The notes below the pieces were generated by a model. It was not told where the DNA came from. It did not search any database and saw only the letters and a list, made by a program, of their open reading frames with translations. This document shows, piece after piece, positions 1-7,828 of a stretch of 64,000 bases of DNA. This stretch comes from Bog-473 sp036489775 (GTDB lineage: Bacteria; Actinomycetota; Acidimicrobiia; Acidimicrobiales; RAAP-2). Both the position numbers and the translations under genes were made by a program. The stretch lies in NCBI GenBank assembly GCA_036489775.1, contig DASXFC010000029.1, positions 1 to 64,000 on the forward strand, given 5' to 3'. Position 1 is the stretch's first letter, and every line of letters begins with the position of its first letter.

Positions 1-138
1 GAGGGTCTCAACTCGAAGATCCAAACGATCAAGAAGATGGCCTACGGCTTCCGGAACAAGGAGCACTTCAAGACGGCCATCTTCTTCCACTGCGGGGGGT
101 TACAGCTTTACCCAGCTACCCACGGGGAAGCCGGATGA
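1..138 (+). CDS. ISL3-family transposase, C-terminal end (5' part outside window)
   Basis: Frame 1 is open from the first base to a TGA at 136-138 and gives 45 residues beginning EGLNSKIQTIKKMAYGFRN, then EHFKTAIFFHCGG. This is the end of the DDE transposase domain of ISL3 elements, where the conserved EGxNxKI-K-AYGFRN segment holds the last acidic catalytic residue (the initial Glu). Only the C-terminus is inside the window, so I cannot say whether the element is intact. The bases just downstream (about 100-142, CCCACGGGGAAGCCGGATG) are where the right inverted repeat would lie, but the left end is not available to confirm it. The neighbouring gene is an unrelated secreted protein. Confidence 0.8.
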   Translation, partial: EGLNSKIQTIKKMAYGFRNKEHFKTAIFFHCGGLQLYPATHGEAG

Positions 139-283
139 CCCAGAAATTTAGGTATGCGTTAACGATTCATCGCGTCGTCGCTGGGAATTGTCTGGAGATC
201 ACCAACTGCGACCGGCTCGCTGTAAAGGCCACGCCTCTATCCACGAGGCGTTCCCGTGTGAGCTTGAAGGGAGGCGCATCACG

Positions 284-1153
284 GTGACTTGGAAGAAGAA
301 TGTACGTACTGTCGGTATCACGCTTTCTGCGGCATCCTTGGGTCTTTTGGCCGCCGAGGGGACGGCGGGAGCTCACGAGTCCGACTCGGTGCCAGACCAG
401 GTCTTCGGCACGGTCACTTCGGTGGCGACTGACTCCATCACGGTGCAGACGCCTGACGGGACCAGCCAGACCGTCGCGACCACGCCGTCGACCACTTACC
501 GGGAAACCGGGACGAGCACGGTGCCGACGGTGGCCGATGGCGATCATGTCGACGTGAGGCTGGATCCAGCCGATGCCACCCCGACCGCGACGGCCATCAC
601 GCTTCTGCTCGACCGCCTCAGTGGCCGAGTGGTGTCCGTGGATGGCTCAACCGTTCGTCTGGCCGAGCGTCATGGATTCCGCGACTTCCTGACCACGGCG
701 TCCACCACCTATAACGAGGTGCCGTCGACCTCGACCTCGACGACTTCGGCTCCGACCGGCCTCACCCCTGGTGAGTACGTCACGGCCTTCGGACTGCCGA
801 GCAGCTCGACGCCGTCTGAGATCGTGGCTCAGTTCGTGGACATCGTGAGCACGAAGATCCCGACGCCTCCGAAGCCGGTGCCACCACAACCGGTGAAGTT
901 CCCGGCAGGGACCACACCGACGACATGGCCAGTTCGTCCACTAACGGCGAAGCCTGGGCCAATCACCCCTCCGGCTGCGGTCAATCGGCCACAGACCACT
1001 TCGCCGCCAGCCGATCCGGGCTCGCCGTGGAAGCCAGACCCGCAGGGTTCCAACCCGCAACCGCAAGGGCCGGCGCAGGGTCACGGCGGACCCGCGAACG
1101 GCTCCGCCGGTAGCGGCCGCGGCGGTGGCTCATTCGGAGGGAATGACCACTGA
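284..1153 (+). CDS. Secreted DUF5666-like protein with Pro/Gly-rich tail
   Basis: I place the start at the GTG at 284, preceded by AAGGGAGG about nine bases upstream, because it gives a clean signal peptide: WKKNVR, then a hydrophobic stretch to about residue 23, with an AGA cleavage site near residue 30. The in-frame extension to 188 has no such features. The mature part (about 40-200) has two copies of a small beta-rich unit (VFGTVTSVATDSITVQTPDG and LSGRVVSVDGSTVRLAERHG), the style of DUF5666/OB-like secreted proteins. From about residue 200 the chain is proline-rich, then Gly-rich to the end (GSGRGGGSFGG), consistent with cell-surface exposure. No enzymatic motif is visible. A GC-rich hairpin follows the stop, so it is probably monocistronic. 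Confidence 0.75.
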   Translation: MTWKKNVRTVGITLSAASLGLLAAEGTAGAHESDSVPDQVFGTVTSVATDSITVQTPDGTSQTVATTPSTTYRETGTSTVPTVADGDHVDVRLDPADATPTATAITLLLDRLSGRVVSVDGSTVRLAERHGFRDFLTTASTTYNEVPSTSTSTTSAPTGLTPGEYVTAFGLPSSSTPSEIVAQFVDIVSTKIPTPPKPVPPQPVKFPAGTTPTTWPVRPLTAKPGPITPPAAVNRPQTTSPPADPGSPWKPDPQGSNPQPQGPAQGHGGPANGSAGSGRGGGSFGGNDH

Positions 1154-1188
1154 TATTCGGTGATCCCTTAGGGGGGTCATCCGTGGGG

Positions 1189-1229
1189 GCCGGGGCCCGG
1201 ATGGACGTGACTCCATCCGGGCCCCCGGC
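1189..1229 (+). terminator. Strong GC-rich hairpin after the secreted-protein gene
   Basis: GCCGGGGCCCGGATGGA (1189-1205) pairs with TCCATCCGGGCCCCCGGC (1212-1229) around a six-base loop with one bulged base. There is no clear T-tract, as is common in high-GC actinobacteria. It lies between the DUF5666-like gene and the hydrolase. Confidence 0.65.
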
Positions 1230-1273
1230 GCGTCTTGGGGGTAGCGCAATGGCCGGGATATCCTGCCGCCGCC

Positions 1274-2149
1274 ATGGCCAACGACCCCGTGCTGGTTCCG
1301 TCGAGCGACGGTGTCCGAATTGCGCTGCACGACCTCGGCGGCCCCGACGATGAGATGGCGCCCGTCATCTTCTTCTCGCATGCCACTGGCTTTCACGGTC
1401 TGGTGTGGAGGCCGATGGCGGCACACCTGGCCGATCGATTCCGTTGCATCGCCATCGACTTCCGGGGTCACGGCTTCTCCGGAGTCCCCGAGGGTTTGAG
1501 CATGGCCTGGACCGGCATGGCCGACGACGTTGAAGCGGCCTTGGACAGCGGCGCGTTCCCGACCGACCGGGTCTACGGAGTGGGACATTCCATGGGTGGC
1601 GCGGCGCTCGCCCTGGCCGCCGCCCGGCGCCCGAACGCCTTCCGTTCCCTGTGGCTCTATGAGCCCGTGATCATGGCGGGCGACCCCGGACCCCTCGGCA
1701 TCGTCGAGGGGCAGAACCCGATGTCGGCGGCGGCGGAGCGGCGTCGGGAGCGCTTCGACTCCCTCGAGCACGCCTATGAGAACTATCGCTCGAAGCCACC
1801 GCTGAACGAGCTCGACCCCGAGGCCCTGCGCGCCTACGTCGAGGGTGGCTTCGCTCCGCAGCCCGATGGATCGGTCCTGCTGCGCTGCAAGCCTCAGACC
1901 GAGGCTGAGGTGTTCCGTCGGGCCGGGGGGAGTGGCGCCGGCCAGGTGCTCGATCAGATCACCATCCCGGTGGCCATCGTCGCCGGCGAACCGGAGGGCT
2001 TCGGCCCGGTGGCCTTTGCGCCCGCAACGGCCGAAGCACTACCGAATGGGACGTTGATCCAGCGGCCCCAACTACGGCACTTCGGTCCGCAGGAAGACCC
2101 GGCTGGTATGGCTGACGACCTGGCCGACTGGATCGCTCGCCACCCGTAG
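1274..2149 (+). CDS. Alpha/beta hydrolase
   Basis: A 291-residue alpha/beta hydrolase. The oxyanion-loop region is SHATGFHG (about residues 35-42), the nucleophile elbow is GHSMGG (Ser near 106), and a C-terminal LRHFGPQEDP supplies the catalytic histidine. The acid residue is probably in VAGEPEGFGP but is less certain. Length and motif order match small cytosolic esterases/epoxide hydrolase-like or enol-lactonase-like enzymes; substrate cannot be read from sequence. The ATG at 1274 (MANDPVLVPSSDG) is preferred over an upstream TTG at 1235 that falls against the terminator hairpin. No good ribosome-binding site is visible, so the mRNA may be leaderless. Confidence 0.85.
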   Translation: MANDPVLVPSSDGVRIALHDLGGPDDEMAPVIFFSHATGFHGLVWRPMAAHLADRFRCIAIDFRGHGFSGVPEGLSMAWTGMADDVEAALDSGAFPTDRVYGVGHSMGGAALALAAARRPNAFRSLWLYEPVIMAGDPGPLGIVEGQNPMSAAAERRRERFDSLEHAYENYRSKPPLNELDPEALRAYVEGGFAPQPDGSVLLRCKPQTEAEVFRRAGGSGAGQVLDQITIPVAIVAGEPEGFGPVAFAPATAEALPNGTLIQRPQLRHFGPQEDPAGMADDLADWIARHP

Positions 2150-2187
2150 GCAGGGGCGACCCAGCCGTCTCCACGACCGGGGGGGAG

Positions 2188-2409
2188 TTAGTCGTGGACC
2201 AGGGTCAGAGGGGCCCGTTGGGGGCCCATGAGCCGGGTGCCGGCCAGGACGAGGATGCGTCCGGCCCAGTGGCGAGCCCGGGGTACTCGTGGTGCCGCAA
2301 TGAGGACACCGTGGTTGGGGATTTCGGTGGCGTCGTCCCAGAACCCATGTCGGTCGAGGAGGTCCCGACGGTGGGCCTGGGCGAGCGCACGCAGCAATTC
2401 GGGGTGCAT
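2188..2409 (-). CDS. Small conserved-type hypothetical protein (73 aa)
   Basis: Begins MHPELLRALAQAHRRDLLDR and ends ILVLAGTRLMGPQRAP. The ATG is preceded on the minus strand by AAGGAG with a six-base spacer, which is the main reason to call it. Short proteins opening MHPEL-RALAQ with a basic helix occur next to many actinobacterial genes; their function is unknown to me. There is no signal peptide; a weak hydrophobic patch lies near the C-terminus. It lies downstream of, and on the same strand as, the 26-codon micro-ORF and could be cotranscribed with it. Confidence 0.6.
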   Translation of the reverse strand: MHPELLRALAQAHRRDLLDRHGFWDDATEIPNHGVLIAAPRVPRARHWAGRILVLAGTRLMGPQRAPLTLVHD

Positions 2410-2557
2410 GGGAGGCTCCTTGGACAGATAGCAAGTATTGACGAGGGGTGTGACAGATCGACCGGGATGCCGGGCGCCCGCGAAGGCGCCGTGACCGCGG
2501 TCAGCAGTGGTGCTGGAGGCGCCTAGCGGCGCACGAGGGTGCTCGATGCCGACTGGG

Positions 2558-2638
2558 TCAGCAGAGCGAAGCAGCCACGGCGGTGGCGGCGCCCTGCTTG
2601 TCCATATTCATCGTCGGGGAAGTCTTCTGGAAGTTCAT
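2558..2638 (-). CDS. Micro-ORF, 26 residues, with near-perfect Shine-Dalgarno
   Basis: Reads ATG at 2638-2636 to TGA at 2560-2558, giving a 26-residue peptide that begins MNFQKTSPTMNMDKQG and ends AATAVAASLC. Immediately upstream is AAAGGAGGT (complement of 2644-2652), nine bases complementary to the 16S tail, spaced five bases from the ATG; this is among the best ribosome-binding sites in the window. The peptide has no transmembrane segment and its only cysteine is the last residue. I do not recognise a family. It could be a leader peptide, a modified-peptide precursor or a small structural protein. It is divergent from the hemerythrin-like gene. Confidence 0.5.
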   Translation of the reverse strand: MNFQKTSPTMNMDKQGAATAVAASLC

Positions 2639-2685
2639 CAGGCACCTCCTTTGGTGCTCGTGGGTGAGCCGATATCTAAACATGA

Positions 2686-2723
2686 TCGCAAGACAATTGC
2701 GAGGGCTGTGGTGCAACTCGCAA
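2686..2723. promoter_or_regulatory. Inverted repeat TCGCAA-N5-TTGCGA plus a third half-site
   Basis: TCGCAA (2686-2691) and TTGCGA (2697-2702) form a perfect six-base inverted repeat with a five-base spacer, and another direct TCGCAA lies at 2718-2723. It sits in the divergent region between the micro-ORF and the hemerythrin-like gene, in the right place for an operator. No dedicated regulator gene is adjacent, so the binding protein is unknown. Confidence 0.35.
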
Positions 2724-2848
2724 CGATCCCGCGCTCTACGCGCCCCAATGCCTGGGCGCGTTACAGATCCCCATGGCGGGGAATGCAAAAGGAGAGAGAT
2801 GTTGCGCGCGTCAGTGGTGTGCGCAATTTGAAGGGAGGGGTGACCAAG

Positions 2849-3439
2849 ATGACCGAGAGTGGAACGGCACTCGACTTGCTCGAACGAGAGGACCGCGAGT
2901 TGCGGTCGATGTTCGTACTGGTGATGGTCAATCAAGGCCCATCGGTGGACGAGCGCGCCGAGTACGGCAATCTGGCCAAGACGGTGGTGCGCAAGGTGGC
3001 CACCCGGGAGGCCGCCCTCGTCGACGTCCAGGGAGTGGTGGCCGATGTGCCAGAACTCGGCGGGCTGGCCGATCAGTTGGCGCAGCACACCCAGGCCCGA
3101 CGACAGGTCTTCGATCGAGTCGAAAAGATGTCCCGCGGTGTCCAGGGGATCAGCCTCAACATGGGCCAGGACTTCGACTCGGAGTTCACCCAACTGATGC
3201 AGATCGTCGGCTCCGAGATCGAATGGGACCTCGACGAGGCCATCCCCGCTGTCCGCAGCGCGCTCGAGCGGCACGATCGGATAGGGGATCTGTCCACCGC
3301 CGGCTCGGTGGCCCGGCGGGCCCCGACCAATCTCAATCCCCACGGGCCCCGCTGGTACGAGCGATCCCGTCTGACCGCCCAGGTCATTGCCTTCTACGAC
3401 CGCCTTCGTGACTACCCCAAGGCGGTGCGCGAACGCTGA
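2849..3439 (+). CDS. Hemerythrin-like helical-bundle protein lacking the iron-binding histidines
   Basis: The ATG at 2849 follows GGGAGGGG by eight bases. The 196-residue product opens LLEREDRELRSMF, the position at which hemerythrin HHE-domain proteins have LLExDHxxx, and continues with the second helix YGNLAKTVVRKVATREAA, which in the family reads HE-x-x-E. The histidines expected at the first and second helices are replaced (Glu-Asp and Arg-Glu), so the usual di-iron site cannot form as in canonical members. The C-terminal part (about 110-196) is also predicted helical and ends in a basic stretch, YPKAVRER. It might be a non-metal variant or a different helical protein; the assignment rests on spacing and helix pattern only. 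Confidence 0.5.
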   Translation: MTESGTALDLLEREDRELRSMFVLVMVNQGPSVDERAEYGNLAKTVVRKVATREAALVDVQGVVADVPELGGLADQLAQHTQARRQVFDRVEKMSRGVQGISLNMGQDFDSEFTQLMQIVGSEIEWDLDEAIPAVRSALERHDRIGDLSTAGSVARRAPTNLNPHGPRWYERSRLTAQVIAFYDRLRDYPKAVRER

Positions 3440-3500
3440 TCGGCTTGACGCAGGCGGGGTGATGGCTCCACCTGGATTACCGCTCTACCGCGGCGGGTAA

Positions 3501-5129
3501 ATGCGTGCGATGACAGTTGCGGCGGGCCAAGATCTCGGCATGGATGGCGCGGTACCCGGCCTCGAGGTGCGCCAGGGTGGGTTGGGTTCGGCGGCCCAAG
3601 CCACGGCGCTGGCCACGCTCTGCGCTGTTCTCTTCCTGACCTTCCTGGACAACACCGTCGTCAGTGTCGGTCTGGCCAGCGTGCAGAGTTCCCTGCACGC
3701 TGGGGTGACCTCGTTGCAGTGGGTCGTCAACGGTTACGCCCTGACCTTTGCCAGCTTCATGCTGGCCGCCGGGATGCTGGGCGACGTGCTGGGCCGGAAG
3801 CGGATCATGTTGGCGGGAGTGGCCGTCTTCTGCGCCGGCTCGGTGGTGGCGGCTACCGCGACCAATGTCGACTGGTTGATTGCCGGACGGGTGATCATGG
3901 GAATCGGCGCGGCGGCCTCCGAACCGGGCACCCTCTCGATCATCCGTCACATCTACCCGGACAAGGAGACCCGAGCCGACGCCCTCGGGATCTGGGCCGC
4001 CGTCTCGGGATTGGCTCTGGCCCTCGGTCCGGTCATCGGTGGCCTGCTGGTGGGGGCGTCGAGTTGGCGCCTGATCTTCTGGTTCAACCTGGCCGTCGGG
4101 GCGGTTGCGTTCGTGATGGCCTCGATCTTCGTACCCGAGAGTTCGGACCGTGGCAGCCGACATCTGGACCTGCCCGGGTTCGTCTTGGGCGCGGTGTTCC
4201 TGGCCTCGGCTTCGTTCGCCGTGATCCAGGGTGAGGACACCGGTTACACCACCTGGTGGATCATCGCTCTCTTTGCCCTGTCCGCCCTCGCCGCGCTGGC
4301 CTTCATCCTGGTCGAGCACCGGTCCGCCAGTCCGGTGCTCGACGTCTCGCTCTACCGCAAAGGCCCATTCGTTGCGTCCAACTTCATGGCCTTCGCCGCC
4401 TACTTCGGCACCTTCGCCATCTTCTTCTTCACTGCGCTCTACCTCCAGGTGGTGGCCAATGCGTCGGCCTATCAGACCGCCATCGACTTCATGCCGATGG
4501 CGTTAGGCCTGATCGTGGCCTCGTTGGCCACCGGCCCGTGGGTGGCCCGGGCCGGGCCGCGGGTGCCGATGACGGTAGGCGCGGTGCTGGCCGCCGCCGG
4601 CATCCTGATCGCTGCCGCCGTCTTGTCCCCCCACGTCGGGTTCAGCACTTTGGGCTGGGTCCTTCCTATTGCCGGTATCGGTATCGGCATCGTGCTGGTC
4701 CCGGTCACCTCGGTCCCCTTGACCGTGGTGCCGCCGGAACGCTCGGGCATGGCGGCCTCGGCCACCAACACCAGCCGGGAAATGGGTGCCGTCTTCGGCG
4801 TGGCCGTGCTGGGGGCCGTGGTCAACGCCAAGTTGACCGGTGACCTGGCCGCCCGTTTGAAGCAGATCGGCGTCCCGCCGAGCTTTCAGAACCTGGTGCT
4901 GCGCGCGGTACAGACCGGAGGGACTAGTGGTGGTGCGGCCAGCAGCGCCGAGCACTCGAAGAATGCCACGGTGGCCAAGATCGCCACCAAAGTCGTGGAC
5001 GCCGCGTACAACGCGTTCGGATCGGGGCTGCACATCGCACTGGTGATCTCGGGCGTGTTGATCCTCTGCGGCGCCGTGGTGGCCGCGCTCGCCGTGCACC
5101 GCACCCCCGGGGAGACCTTCGAGCTCTGA
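3501..5129 (+). CDS. MFS transporter, DHA2 (EmrB/QacA) family
   Basis: A 542-residue inner-membrane proton-driven exporter with about 14 hydrophobic segments, the DHA2 number. Family motifs are visible: LDNTVVSVGL in helix 1 (motif D1), GMLGDVLGRKRIML between helices 2 and 3 (motif A), and GPVIGGLLV in helix 5 (motif C). DHA2 members extrude cationic drugs, fatty acids or antibiotics; the substrate here cannot be told. A roughly 40-residue Ala/Gly-rich loop before the last helix is unremarkable. No regulator is adjacent. The start is uncertain: ATGs at 3501 and 3510 are both possible, with only a weak GGCGGG upstream. Confidence 0.88.
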   Translation: MRAMTVAAGQDLGMDGAVPGLEVRQGGLGSAAQATALATLCAVLFLTFLDNTVVSVGLASVQSSLHAGVTSLQWVVNGYALTFASFMLAAGMLGDVLGRKRIMLAGVAVFCAGSVVAATATNVDWLIAGRVIMGIGAAASEPGTLSIIRHIYPDKETRADALGIWAAVSGLALALGPVIGGLLVGASSWRLIFWFNLAVGAVAFVMASIFVPESSDRGSRHLDLPGFVLGAVFLASASFAVIQGEDTGYTTWWIIALFALSALAALAFILVEHRSASPVLDVSLYRKGPFVASNFMAFAAYFGTFAIFFFTALYLQVVANASAYQTAIDFMPMALGLIVASLATGPWVARAGPRVPMTVGAVLAAAGILIAAAVLSPHVGFSTLGWVLPIAGIGIGIVLVPVTSVPLTVVPPERSGMAASATNTSREMGAVFGVAVLGAVVNAKLTGDLAARLKQIGVPPSFQNLVLRAVQTGGTSGGAASSAEHSKNATVAKIATKVVDAAYNAFGSGLHIALVISGVLILCGAVVAALAVHRTPGETFEL

Positions 5130-5138
5130 GGATCCTGC

Positions 5139-5936
5139 TCAGCGGGAGCTGGCCACCCGGCGACGTTCGGCCTCCCCGTGGCGGAAGGTCGTGTCATCCT
5201 CCGCCACTGGTGGAGCGGCCGCGGGTGTCGGGGCAGCCGGCGATGTGGCCGGGTTGTGCCCCTGATCCGGCGTGGGAAACGGCCCGACCGCGGAGGCGAG
5301 CACCGACGAGTTCGGGACCTTCAAGATGCCGTCGACCGTGGAGATGGTGACGTAGGTGAGGCTCATGGACAGCACGGTGCCGTAGAACTCCCCACCCAGC
5401 GCTCCCGAACGCACTCGAATGTGGTTGCCGATCGTGAACGGTCGGGCAAAGAGCAGGACCAGCCCCGAGAAGACGTTGCCCAGGCTCTGCTGGGCCGCAA
5501 TCCCCAAAATGACACCGAGAATGGCGCCCCCGAGCAGGAGGTGGCCCAGAGGGTAGGAGGTGAGACCGACGGCCAGCAGTAGGGCGATGAAGTACCCGAC
5601 GACGGTGACCACCATACGAACGGTCTGACCGGCGCTGTGACCGCCGCGCCGGGCGATGAGATCGTCGAGTTCGCCGGCCGTCGCCCGAACACAGGCGATG
5701 GCCAAAATGAGAAAGCCCGAGGGGGCGGCGATCTCCACCACGACGTGAACCGCCGCGGTGTGCCAGTGCCACCCCTTGAGGGTCGATCCAGCCATCATGA
5801 CGGCCAAAGCCCCGATACCGGTCGCCAGGGCGACCCGGAATCGAGGGCGGCGAACCAATGCCCGCGTTTCTACGGTCGGAATGCGAAGCCGCTCAGAGAC
5901 GCGGTCGAGTCCTGGGGGTGGGGGAGGAGTGGGCAT
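5139..5936 (-). CDS. MscS-like small-conductance mechanosensitive channel
   Basis: The start at 5936 gives MPTPPPPPGLDRV and is preceded by GAAGGA; an extension to 5990 lacks these features. Three hydrophobic segments (about residues 35-58, 68-88, 110-165) lead into the MscS pore-helix and beta-domain signature LGVILGIAAQQSLGNVFSG followed by RPFTIGNHIRV and LTYVTISTVDG. The cytoplasmic part stops early (265 residues against about 286 in E. coli MscS) and is replaced by a Pro/Ala-rich tail, so the carboxy-terminal cage is reduced. It would release solutes on hypo-osmotic shock. It runs convergent to the MFS exporter and downstream of the DoxX-like gene, possibly cotranscribed. Confidence 0.85.
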   Translation of the reverse strand: MPTPPPPPGLDRVSERLRIPTVETRALVRRPRFRVALATGIGALAVMMAGSTLKGWHWHTAAVHVVVEIAAPSGFLILAIACVRATAGELDDLIARRGGHSAGQTVRMVVTVVGYFIALLLAVGLTSYPLGHLLLGGAILGVILGIAAQQSLGNVFSGLVLLFARPFTIGNHIRVRSGALGGEFYGTVLSMSLTYVTISTVDGILKVPNSSVLASAVGPFPTPDQGHNPATSPAAPTPAAAPPVAEDDTTFRHGEAERRRVASSR

Positions 5937-5986
5937 GGTTGCGGTGTCGTCCTTCCAGGCCGCCCGGGGGGCGGTCTCGCGTTGCC

Positions 5987-6661
5987 TCAATGTGTCTGGA
6001 GGTGTTCACCGGCCTTGTTGACGAGAGTGCTGGCCATGTCGACCCCCGAGGACACCAGATGCCCGGCGGCCTCGGAGACCCTGGGTCCGTTCTGTGCGAT
6101 GACGTCCTCGGCCTGCGCCAAAATGTGCCGGGCGGTGTCGGTCGTCTGGTGCTGCACCGCTGCGGCCTTTCTGCCGGCGGACCTGGCCGCCGCCTTCGCC
6201 GCCGCCTTCGCCGCCTGCTTGCGCTGGGAGCGCTTCGAGCGGCGTCGAGTGGCGTGCAGTGACGAGCGAGGTTCAGTCGCGATGGCGACCAGCCCGCCCA
6301 GTAAGCCGAGGTTCTTCAAGAAGTGAATCTGTTGCTGCGCCCGCCGTTCCTCGTCGACTTCTTCCCAGAAGCGATGACCGGCATAGGTGGTCGGGATGAT
6401 CGAACCGATGAGGGCCAACGCGGCCAGGCGGCGGAAGCGACCCAACGAGAGCAGGACGCCAGCACCGATCTGGACGGCGCCGTTGAAACGGATGAGGGTG
6501 GTGGCATCGTCGGGCACCACTTCGATCGCGGACGACAGCGGCAAGGTGACGGCTTCAGCCGCCTTCACCTTGCTCTCGGGATGCTGATAGGCATCCCAGC
6601 CCCCGTAGACGAACATAGGGGCAAGCAGCTGGCCGGACAGGTGGCTGGGTGAAAGGCGCAT
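5987..6661 (-). CDS. DoxX-family membrane protein with Lys/Ala-rich tail
   Basis: From the ATG at 6661 (MRLSPSHLSGQLLAPMFVYGG) the protein has the DoxX layout of four short hydrophobic segments within the first 130 residues, including FNGAVQIGAGVLLSLGRF and LALIGSIIPTTYAGHRFW. After about residue 150 comes a strongly basic Ala/Lys/Arg stretch (KQAAKAAAKAAARSAGRK), resembling histone H1-like tails, followed by an amphipathic segment. DoxX proteins are membrane subunits of thiol/quinone redox systems but most are uncharacterised. The tail is not part of the usual family and could bind nucleic acid or acidic polymer. Start choice is moderate; an upstream ATG at 6703 lies near the preceding terminator. 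Confidence 0.72.
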   Translation of the reverse strand: MRLSPSHLSGQLLAPMFVYGGWDAYQHPESKVKAAEAVTLPLSSAIEVVPDDATTLIRFNGAVQIGAGVLLSLGRFRRLAALALIGSIIPTTYAGHRFWEEVDEERRAQQQIHFLKNLGLLGGLVAIATEPRSSLHATRRRSKRSQRKQAAKAAAKAAARSAGRKAAAVQHQTTDTARHILAQAEDVIAQNGPRVSEAAGHLVSSGVDMASTLVNKAGEHLQTH

Positions 6662-6718
6662 GGTCTCGCGATACCCAAATCGGCCGGCATCACGCATGAA
6701 CATGGTGTTGCAGACGCG

Positions 6719-6770
6719 CCAACGCGGCCAGGACCTTGCTGGGAGTTAGGCAGCGTCCTGGCCGCGTTGG
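6719..6770 (-). terminator. Perfect 16-bp stem-loop after csbD-like gene
   Basis: CCAACGCGGCCAGGAC (6719-6734) and GTCCTGGCCGCGTTGG (6755-6770) are perfectly complementary across 16 bp with a 20-base loop. It lies just downstream of the CsbD stop on the minus strand and upstream of the DoxX-like gene, so it most likely ends the csbD transcript. Confidence 0.75.
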
Positions 6771-6793
6771 CCTGCAGCGGGACCGATGTCGGG

Positions 6794-6967
6794 CTACTTC
6801 TTGAAAGCGTCCTTCAACTTCTCCCCGGCTTGCTCGAGGTCGGCTTTGGCGCGGTCGACCTTGCCCTCCAGCTCGAGCTTGGGGTCGTCCTTGATGCGAC
6901 CAGCCAAGTCCTTTACCGAACCTTTTGCCGCCTCAGCGGAATTCTTGGCCTTGTCGGAAACCGACAT
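6794..6967 (-). CDS. CsbD-family stress-response protein
   Basis: A 57-residue, lysine- and glutamate-rich protein reading MSVSDKAKNSAEAAKGSVKD, then LAGRIKDDPKLELEGKVDRA and a C-terminal LEQAGEKLKDAFKK. The pattern of KGxxKExxGxxxxDxxLxxEGKxxxxKG is the CsbD-like signature. A near-perfect AAGGAGGTGC ribosome-binding site sits five bases from the ATG. CsbD proteins are small, soluble and often induced by general stress (sigma-B in Bacillus); their biochemical role is unknown. It is followed by a strong terminator, so it is likely its own transcription unit and probably highly translated. Confidence 0.9.
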   Translation of the reverse strand: MSVSDKAKNSAEAAKGSVKDLAGRIKDDPKLELEGKVDRAKADLEQAGEKLKDAFKK

Positions 6968-7047
6968 ATGGCACCTCCTTGTTGGCGTTCACTGAGCTAT
7001 ACCCGGTGGAGAGACATTCAGACATCGGCGAAACGAGGGGGAGACGC

Positions 7048-7791
7048 ATGGAATTCCTCAACGGGCATGTGGCGGTGACCGGGGCCAGCGGAGGCATCGG
7101 GCGGGCGCTGAGCGCACATCTCGGTGATCTCGGGTACACGGTGTGGGGGTTGGACCGCGTGGTGGATCCCTCACCGCCGGCCGGAATGGCGGCCAGCATG
7201 CAAGTCGATATCACTTCGGCCGAGAGCGTGACCGGGGCGGCAGAACAGATTTACACCGCCCGGGAGGATGCAGGTGGAACCGGTGGCGTCGACCTGGTGT
7301 GCGGTGCCGGCATCGTCGAAGGTGACGTGGCGGCCGAGGACTTGACGGTGGCCCAGTTCGATGCCGTGCTGGCGGTCAACCTGCGCGGTGTTTTCCTGAG
7401 CTGTCAGGCCTTCGGGCGTGAGTTGCTGGCCCGGGGTGGTGGCTCCATCGTCACCATCGCCTCGATGTCGGGCAACCTCATCGTGAACTACCCGCAGCGG
7501 CAGTGTGCCTACAACGCATCCAAGGCGGCCGTCACCGCGCTGACCAAATCGCTAGCGGTGGAGTGGGGGCCACGGGGCGTCCGGGTGAATGCCGTCTCGC
7601 CGGGATACACCGACACGCCGATCTTGGCCGACAAGCCCGACCAGTTCGCACAGTGGAAAGAAGGGATCGTGCAGGGCCGCTTCGCCGACCCGCTCGAGAT
7701 TGCCAAGGCGGTGGCGTTTCTGCTGAGCACGGATTCCAGCTACTGCTGCGGCGCGGAATTGGTTGCGGACGGGGGCTACAGCCTGCGCTGA
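7048..7791 (+). CDS. Short-chain dehydrogenase/reductase
   Basis: A 247-residue classical SDR. The NAD(P)-binding TGASGGIG is at residues 11-18, the active-site serine lies in TIASMSG (about 139-141), and YNASK (Tyr155/Lys159) completes the catalytic set; VNAVSPGYTDTPI follows as usual. LDR after beta-2 (WGLDRV) suggests NAD preference through an acidic residue, a weak inference. The ATG at 7048 is preceded by GAGGGGGAG. The substrate is unknown; it lies immediately before the MarR-mutase locus on the same strand and may belong to it. Confidence 0.88.
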   Translation: MEFLNGHVAVTGASGGIGRALSAHLGDLGYTVWGLDRVVDPSPPAGMAASMQVDITSAESVTGAAEQIYTAREDAGGTGGVDLVCGAGIVEGDVAAEDLTVAQFDAVLAVNLRGVFLSCQAFGRELLARGGGSIVTIASMSGNLIVNYPQRQCAYNASKAAVTALTKSLAVEWGPRGVRVNAVSPGYTDTPILADKPDQFAQWKEGIVQGRFADPLEIAKAVAFLLSTDSSYCCGAELVADGGYSLR

Positions 7792-7828
7792 TCTCGCCGA
7801 GGGGAGTCCGTCGCTCTAGCGTGTCGTC

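Noticed and set aside
188..283. N-terminal extension of the secreted DUF5666-like protein from 188
   Set aside because: It lacks a ribosome-binding site and buries the signal peptide; the GTG at 284 has both.
2507..2848. In-frame 114-codon extension of the hemerythrin-like protein
   Set aside because: It runs across the divergent promoter and the inverted repeat, is antisense to the micro-ORF, and its translation is not protein-like.
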